From assembly GCA_945937855.1 (NCBI GenBank), contig CAMEUC010000040.1:1-9094 (forward strand): a stretch of 9,094 bases of DNA. Reading direction: 5' to 3'. The position numbers were made by a program, and so were the translations under genes. Numbering within the stretch: the stretch's first letter is position 1; each line of letters begins with the position of its first letter. Shown here in pieces: positions 6,598 through 9,094 of the stretch. The notes below the pieces were generated by a model. It was not told the origin of the DNA. It did not search any database and saw nothing but the letters and a program-made list of their open reading frames with translations. This stretch comes from an uncultured Clostridium sp. (lineage in GTDB: Bacteria; Bacillota; Clostridia; TANB77; CAG-508).

Positions 6598-7773
6598 ATG
6601 CCAGATATAAAGTTAAAAGAAAAAAGTATAATAAAACAATTAGATAAAAAAGTAGTACAAACACAAAACTTTAAAAACAATTTAGTAACTACAAAAGAAC
6701 GATTAAATGAATTTACATCAAAAGAAGAAAATACTTCAGCAGAAAATTATGCAAGTAATCATATTCAAAATGATATAAGTTATCTATCAAGAAAAGGTGC
6801 GACAAAGAGTAATGAAATAGGGAAAAAATCATTAGAAAATACAAAACAGAATATCATAAAAAGTAAAGAAAAAATATCAAACATTAAATCTAAAATAAAA
6901 CAGAAGAAAGCACAGCAAATTAAAAATGCAGTAAAAAAACGAACAATAAAAAATGGAACTCAAAAAAGTATTAAATATGCAAAAAATGGAGCTAAACTTA
7001 CTAAAAAAGGAATAAAAACATCTGAACAAGTTGCTAAAAATAGTGCAAAAGTGGCAAAACAAAGTGTTAAAGCAAGTAAAAGAGCAATAATGATTGCTAA
7101 AAGAACAGCACAATTAACTATAAAAGCAGTTAAGGTAACTGTGAAAGCAACAATAGCAACAGTAAAGGCAATAATTGCTGCAACAAAAGCTATTATTTCT
7201 GCAATAGTTGCAGGAGGTTGGGTAGCAGTTGTAATTATTTTAGTAATAGCTTTAATTGGAGGATTTGTAGCTGCAATTTTTAATAGTGATGGGGATGCAG
7301 ATTATGATACCTCACAAATTCCTAATAGTGAAATAGTATTAGTTGCAAAAGCACAGATAGGAAATGAGGGAGGAGATAAATTTTGGAAATGGTATGGATT
7401 TGAAGAACATGTACATTGGTGTGCTTGTTTTGTGAGTTGGTGTGCAAACGAATGTGGTTACATAGATAAAGGTATTATTCCTAAATTTGCAGGGTGTGTT
7501 AATGGAATAGAATGGTTTAAAGAAAAAGAACAATGGCACGATAGAGGAGAAAGCTATTATCCAATAGTTGGAGATATAATTTTTTTCGATTGGAAAGATG
7601 AAAATGGTAATCAAGATGGGACAAGCGACCATGTTGGAATTGTAACAAGAACAGATATTACAAATAGAAATATTTATACAATAGAGGGAAACACAAGTAA
7701 CAAATGTGCTGAAAGAATGTACTCTTTTGATGATGTTCAAGTTATGGGGTATGGTAGTCCTAAATATGAATAA
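6598..7773 (+). CDS. Membrane-anchored CHAP-domain peptidoglycan hydrolase (CD1108-type mobile element protein)
   Basis: This 391-residue protein is the likely wall-opening enzyme of the conjugation machine. Residues 1-200 are a lysine-rich, largely helical region; from Arg162 to Lys197 a basic residue recurs exactly every seventh position (162, 169, 176, 183, 190, 197), followed mostly by Ala. A single membrane span lies at about 203-228; the basic side should stay in the cytoplasm, placing the C-terminus outside. Residues about 245-391 form a CHAP cysteine peptidase/amidase domain: HWCACFVSWC with probable nucleophile Cys275, SDHVGIV with His345, and IEGNTS with Glu363/Asn365. The layout of basic repeats, one span and a wall hydrolase matches CD1108-type proteins of Clostridia elements. 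Unlike the two-domain CwlT/Orf14 of Tn916, no lysozyme domain is present. GGAGG at 6585-6589 is 8 bases before the ATG. The gene ends the transfer module at a strong terminator. Amidase versus endopeptidase activity cannot be decided from sequence. Confidence 0.88.
   Translation: MPDIKLKEKSIIKQLDKKVVQTQNFKNNLVTTKERLNEFTSKEENTSAENYASNHIQNDISYLSRKGATKSNEIGKKSLENTKQNIIKSKEKISNIKSKIKQKKAQQIKNAVKKRTIKNGTQKSIKYAKNGAKLTKKGIKTSEQVAKNSAKVAKQSVKASKRAIMIAKRTAQLTIKAVKVTVKATIATVKAIIAATKAIISAIVAGGWVAVVIILVIALIGGFVAAIFNSDGDADYDTSQIPNSEIVLVAKAQIGNEGGDKFWKWYGFEEHVHWCACFVSWCANECGYIDKGIIPKFAGCVNGIEWFKEKEQWHDRGESYYPIVGDIIFFDWKDENGNQDGTSDHVGIVTRTDITNRNIYTIEGNTSNKCAERMYSFDDVQVMGYGSPKYE
7081..7188 (+). repeat. Heptad basic repeats in the CHAP protein (residues 162-197)
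   Basis: Six consecutive seven-residue units each begin with Arg or Lys, then usually Ala and hydrophobic residues (for example KAVKVTV, KATIATV, KAIIAAT). The period is clear in protein and degenerate in DNA. It predicts one long amphipathic helix leading into the membrane span, with a basic stripe that may contact phospholipid head groups or partner ATPases; the contact is inference. Confidence 0.6.
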
Positions 7774-7826
7774 AAATAGTATCAAGTAAGGTATATAAAA
7801 CTTTGCTTGATACTATTTATTTTTTT
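7774..7826 (+). terminator. Strong intrinsic terminator closing the transfer module
   Basis: AAATAGTATCAAG (7774-7786) pairs perfectly with CTTGATACTATTT (7806-7818). Further pairs inside (7787-7789 with 7803-7805, one wobble) lengthen the stem to about 16 bp. The sequence then runs ATTTTTTT to 7826. It directly follows the CHAP stop codon and separates conjugation genes from the downstream operon. Confidence 0.9.
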
Positions 7827-7835
7827 GCTTTTTTA

Positions 7836-7844
7836 TGATACAAT
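7836..7844 (+). promoter_or_regulatory. Extended -10 promoter for the downstream operon
   Basis: TGATACAAT matches the extended -10 form TGnTAnAAT of the housekeeping sigma factor. The position 17 bases upstream is only A/T-rich and gives a weak -35, which extended -10 promoters tolerate. Transcription would start near 7851, just ahead of the ribosome binding site at 7855. The promoter lies immediately beyond the terminator T-tract, as expected for a new transcription unit. Confidence 0.5.
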
Positions 7845-7854
7845 GCAAAAAATC

Positions 7855-7861
7855 AAGGAGG
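7855..7861 (+). promoter_or_regulatory. Ribosome binding site that fixes the start of the MBL-fold hydrolase
   Basis: AAGGAGG ends 5 bases before the ATG at 7867. The open frame extends back to an ATG at 7807, but that codon lies inside the terminator stem, upstream of the likely promoter, and would encode a hydrophobic extension foreign to the family. The 7867 start is preferred. Confidence 0.8.
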
Positions 7862-7866
7862 AATAT

Positions 7867-8502
7867 ATGTTAGATAATATAGAAGTTTTATATCATAGCA
7901 GTATAAGAATTAACAAAGAAAAAATAATTTATATAGATCCATTTAAAATAGATAGAAATTTTAATGATGCAGATATTATTTTTATAACACACGACCACTA
8001 TGACCATTATTCTGAAGAAGATATAGAGAAGGTTATAAATGAAAACACAACTATTATAATACCAGAAGAATTATTAACAAAACTGTTAAGAAAAGGCATA
8101 AATAAAAATGCAATTATTACAGTAGAGCCAAACAAAGAATATGTGGTAGAAGGAATTAAATTTAAAACAATACCAGCATATAATACAAACAAAACATTCC
8201 ATCCAAAAGGAAACGATTGGGTTGGCTACATTATTACAATAAATAATATTAGATATTATATTGCAGGAGATACAGACATTACAGAAGAAAATAAAAAAGT
8301 AAAATGTGATGTTGCTTTTGTTCCAGTTGGAGGAACATATACAATGGATTTCAAAGAGGCAGCACAATTAATCAACGAAATACAACCTAAAATAGCAATC
8401 CCAATTCATTATGGTAGTGTAGTTGGAACAAACCAAGATGCTACAGATTTTGTGAAATTATTGAATCCAAGTATAAAAGGTATAATTTTAATGAAACAAT
8501 AA
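7867..8502 (+). CDS. MBL-fold metal-dependent hydrolase (UlaG/UPF0173-like)
   Basis: This 211-residue cytoplasmic protein belongs to the metallo-beta-lactamase fold superfamily, nearest to the small stand-alone UlaG-like/UPF0173-like hydrolases. The signature THDHYDH gives probable metal ligands His42, His44, Asp46 and His47. Further ligands are Asp135 in IAGDTD and His181 in IPIHYG; His112 in FHPKG may also serve. An early strand-Asp motif, IIYIDPF, starts the fold. All core ligands are present, so it is probably active, but the substrate cannot be read from the sequence; relatives act on sugar lactones, phosphodiesters and other esters. It is the first gene of a separate operon behind a terminator and an extended -10 promoter, followed 19 bases later by a 58-residue gene. 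Nothing ties it to conjugation except position, so it is probably cargo or flanking DNA. Confidence 0.9.
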   Translation: MLDNIEVLYHSSIRINKEKIIYIDPFKIDRNFNDADIIFITHDHYDHYSEEDIEKVINENTTIIIPEELLTKLLRKGINKNAIITVEPNKEYVVEGIKFKTIPAYNTNKTFHPKGNDWVGYIITINNIRYYIAGDTDITEENKKVKCDVAFVPVGGTYTMDFKEAAQLINEIQPKIAIPIHYGSVVGTNQDATDFVKLLNPSIKGIILMKQ

Positions 8503-8521
8503 ATGAAAGAAGGAATGAACA

Positions 8522-8698
8522 ATGCAATTTTCCAATAAAGATATACAACTATTTAATGAAGCAGGAATAAATGTAGAAAATAAGAATTATACAAATGATG
8601 AAGTAGAAAGATTTAAAATAAAAGTTACAGATTTTATAATGAGTCAAAGCACAAAAGATATAGAAAAATATAGTAAGAAATTTAGTAGTTTATTATAA
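8522..8698 (+). CDS. Small protein of unknown function (58 aa)
   Basis: This small open frame encodes a charged, soluble peptide starting MQFSNKDIQLFNEAGI and ending KKFSSLL, with no signal peptide or membrane span. AAGGA at 8510-8514 lies 7 bases before the ATG, and the stop TAA overlaps the AAGGG site of the next gene, so it fits cleanly as the middle gene of an operon. Predicted content is mainly helical; TNDEVERFKIKVTDFIMSQS looks like an amphipathic helix pair. I recall similar short proteins of the MxFSxxDI...DFIMSxS type in Clostridia but cannot name a characterised family. The partial gene at the window end begins with a similar sequence. Confidence that it is translated is good; function is unknown. 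Confidence 0.75.
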   Translation: MQFSNKDIQLFNEAGINVENKNYTNDEVERFKIKVTDFIMSQSTKDIEKYSKKFSSLL

Positions 8699-8708
8699 GG
8701 GATTAGAT

Positions 8709-9035
8709 ATGAATAAAGAAGAGATAATAGAATATTGTTTAACATTAGAAAATACATTTAAAGATTGTCCATTTTCAGATGATTTTGAATCTGTTACAAT
8801 GAAACATTGCAAGAATAAAAAGTGGTTTGCACTAATTATGAATGTCAATAATAAGTTATATCTTAATGTAAAAACAGATCCAAACTATTCTGATATATTA
8901 AGAAATACTTATGATTATATAATACCTGCATATCACATGAATAAGGAACATTGGAATACAATTATTGTAGATGAAAAAGTGGACAAGACATTAGTAAAAG
9001 AAATGATAGAACAAAGTTATCAATTAACAAAGTAA
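8709..9035 (+). CDS. MmcQ/YjbR family protein
   Basis: This 108-residue protein has the single-domain length and key segments of the MmcQ/YjbR family: an N-terminal helix (EEIIEYCLTLENTFKDCPF), the strand KWFALIM, LYLNVKTDP, and the diagnostic IIPAYHMNKEHWNTIIVDE followed by a C-terminal helix ending in EQSYQL. The family has a CyaY-like alpha/beta fold and is often labelled DNA-binding because of that fold and surface charge; direct evidence of function is thin. No signal peptide is present. AAGGG at 8697-8701 is 7 bases before the ATG and overlaps the stop of the 58-residue gene, indicating co-transcription and possible coupling with it and the MBL hydrolase. It may be a housekeeping or stress-related cargo gene; the substrate is unknown. 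Confidence 0.92.
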   Translation: MNKEEIIEYCLTLENTFKDCPFSDDFESVTMKHCKNKKWFALIMNVNNKLYLNVKTDPNYSDILRNTYDYIIPAYHMNKEHWNTIIVDEKVDKTLVKEMIEQSYQLTK

Positions 9036-9071
9036 AAAGAAAATAGTAAGTTGTCAAGGAGAAATATAGTT

Positions 9072-9094
9072 ATGGAATTTAGCAAAAAAATACA
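9072..9094 (+). CDS. Start of a further gene, truncated by the window end
   Basis: AAGGAGA at 9056-9062 lies 9 bases before an ATG, and the frame stays open to the window end, giving MEFSKKI. The visible residues resemble the start of the 58-residue protein upstream (MQFSNKDI), so this may be a second copy of the same small family. Only seven full codons are visible, so the call rests mainly on the ribosome binding site and operon position. Confidence 0.5.

Noticed and set aside
6598..7200. CHAP protein N-terminal repeat as a DNA tandem repeat or CRISPR-like array
   Set aside because: The periodicity is at the amino-acid level only; the DNA units are degenerate and there are no conserved repeats with unique spacers.
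7807..7866. N-terminal extension of the MBL hydrolase from an ATG at 7807
   Set aside because: The codon lies in the right arm of a strong terminator, upstream of the likely promoter, and has no ribosome binding site; the ATG at 7867 has a full AAGGAGG.
1..9094. Reassignment of TGA to tryptophan, suggested by the absence of TGA stops
   Set aside because: Trp is encoded by TGG throughout and no gene is interrupted by TGA; lack of TGA stops among about ten genes fits A/T-rich codon use.

Overview
The window is a very A+T-rich, CpG-poor stretch of low-GC Gram-positive DNA. Strong AAGGAGG-type ribosome binding sites, tight gene packing, a class B sortase and Firmicutes-type conjugation proteins point to a Firmicutes host (Clostridia or a related gut lineage). 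Species cannot be read from the sequence. All eleven genes are on the + strand. Every visible stop is TAA or TAG, and TGA is not read through, so the standard bacterial code holds.

Positions 1-7773 are the mating-channel part of an integrative conjugative element of the broad type seen in Clostridioides difficile conjugative transposons (the CD1108-CD1115 family of proteins). In order they encode: the C-terminal part of a VirD4-like coupling ATPase; a VirB2/TrbC-like pilin-sized protein; a VirB6/TrbL-like polytopic membrane protein; an unrecognised 219-residue soluble protein; a PrgI-family membrane protein; a VirB4-like ATPase; a class B sortase; and a membrane-anchored CHAP-domain wall hydrolase. 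VirD4 would feed relaxase-bound DNA to the channel. VirB2, VirB6 and PrgI form or line the inner-membrane channel, VirB4 energises assembly, and the CHAP protein opens peptidoglycan. Relaxase, integrase, att sites and origin of transfer are not in the window.

The transfer genes are not one uniform transcript. A good intrinsic terminator lies directly after virD4, a perfect hairpin without a U-tract follows the pilin gene, and terminator-like hairpins lie inside the first codons of the PrgI and sortase genes. A strong terminator at 7774-7826 closes the module.

Positions 7827-9094 hold a separate small operon behind an extended -10 promoter: an MBL-fold metal-dependent hydrolase, a 58-residue unknown protein, an MmcQ/YjbR-family protein, and the first codons of another gene whose start resembles the 58-residue protein. 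These look like cargo or flanking genes rather than transfer machinery. No RNA gene, CRISPR array, IS element or intergenic gap over 300 bases was seen.
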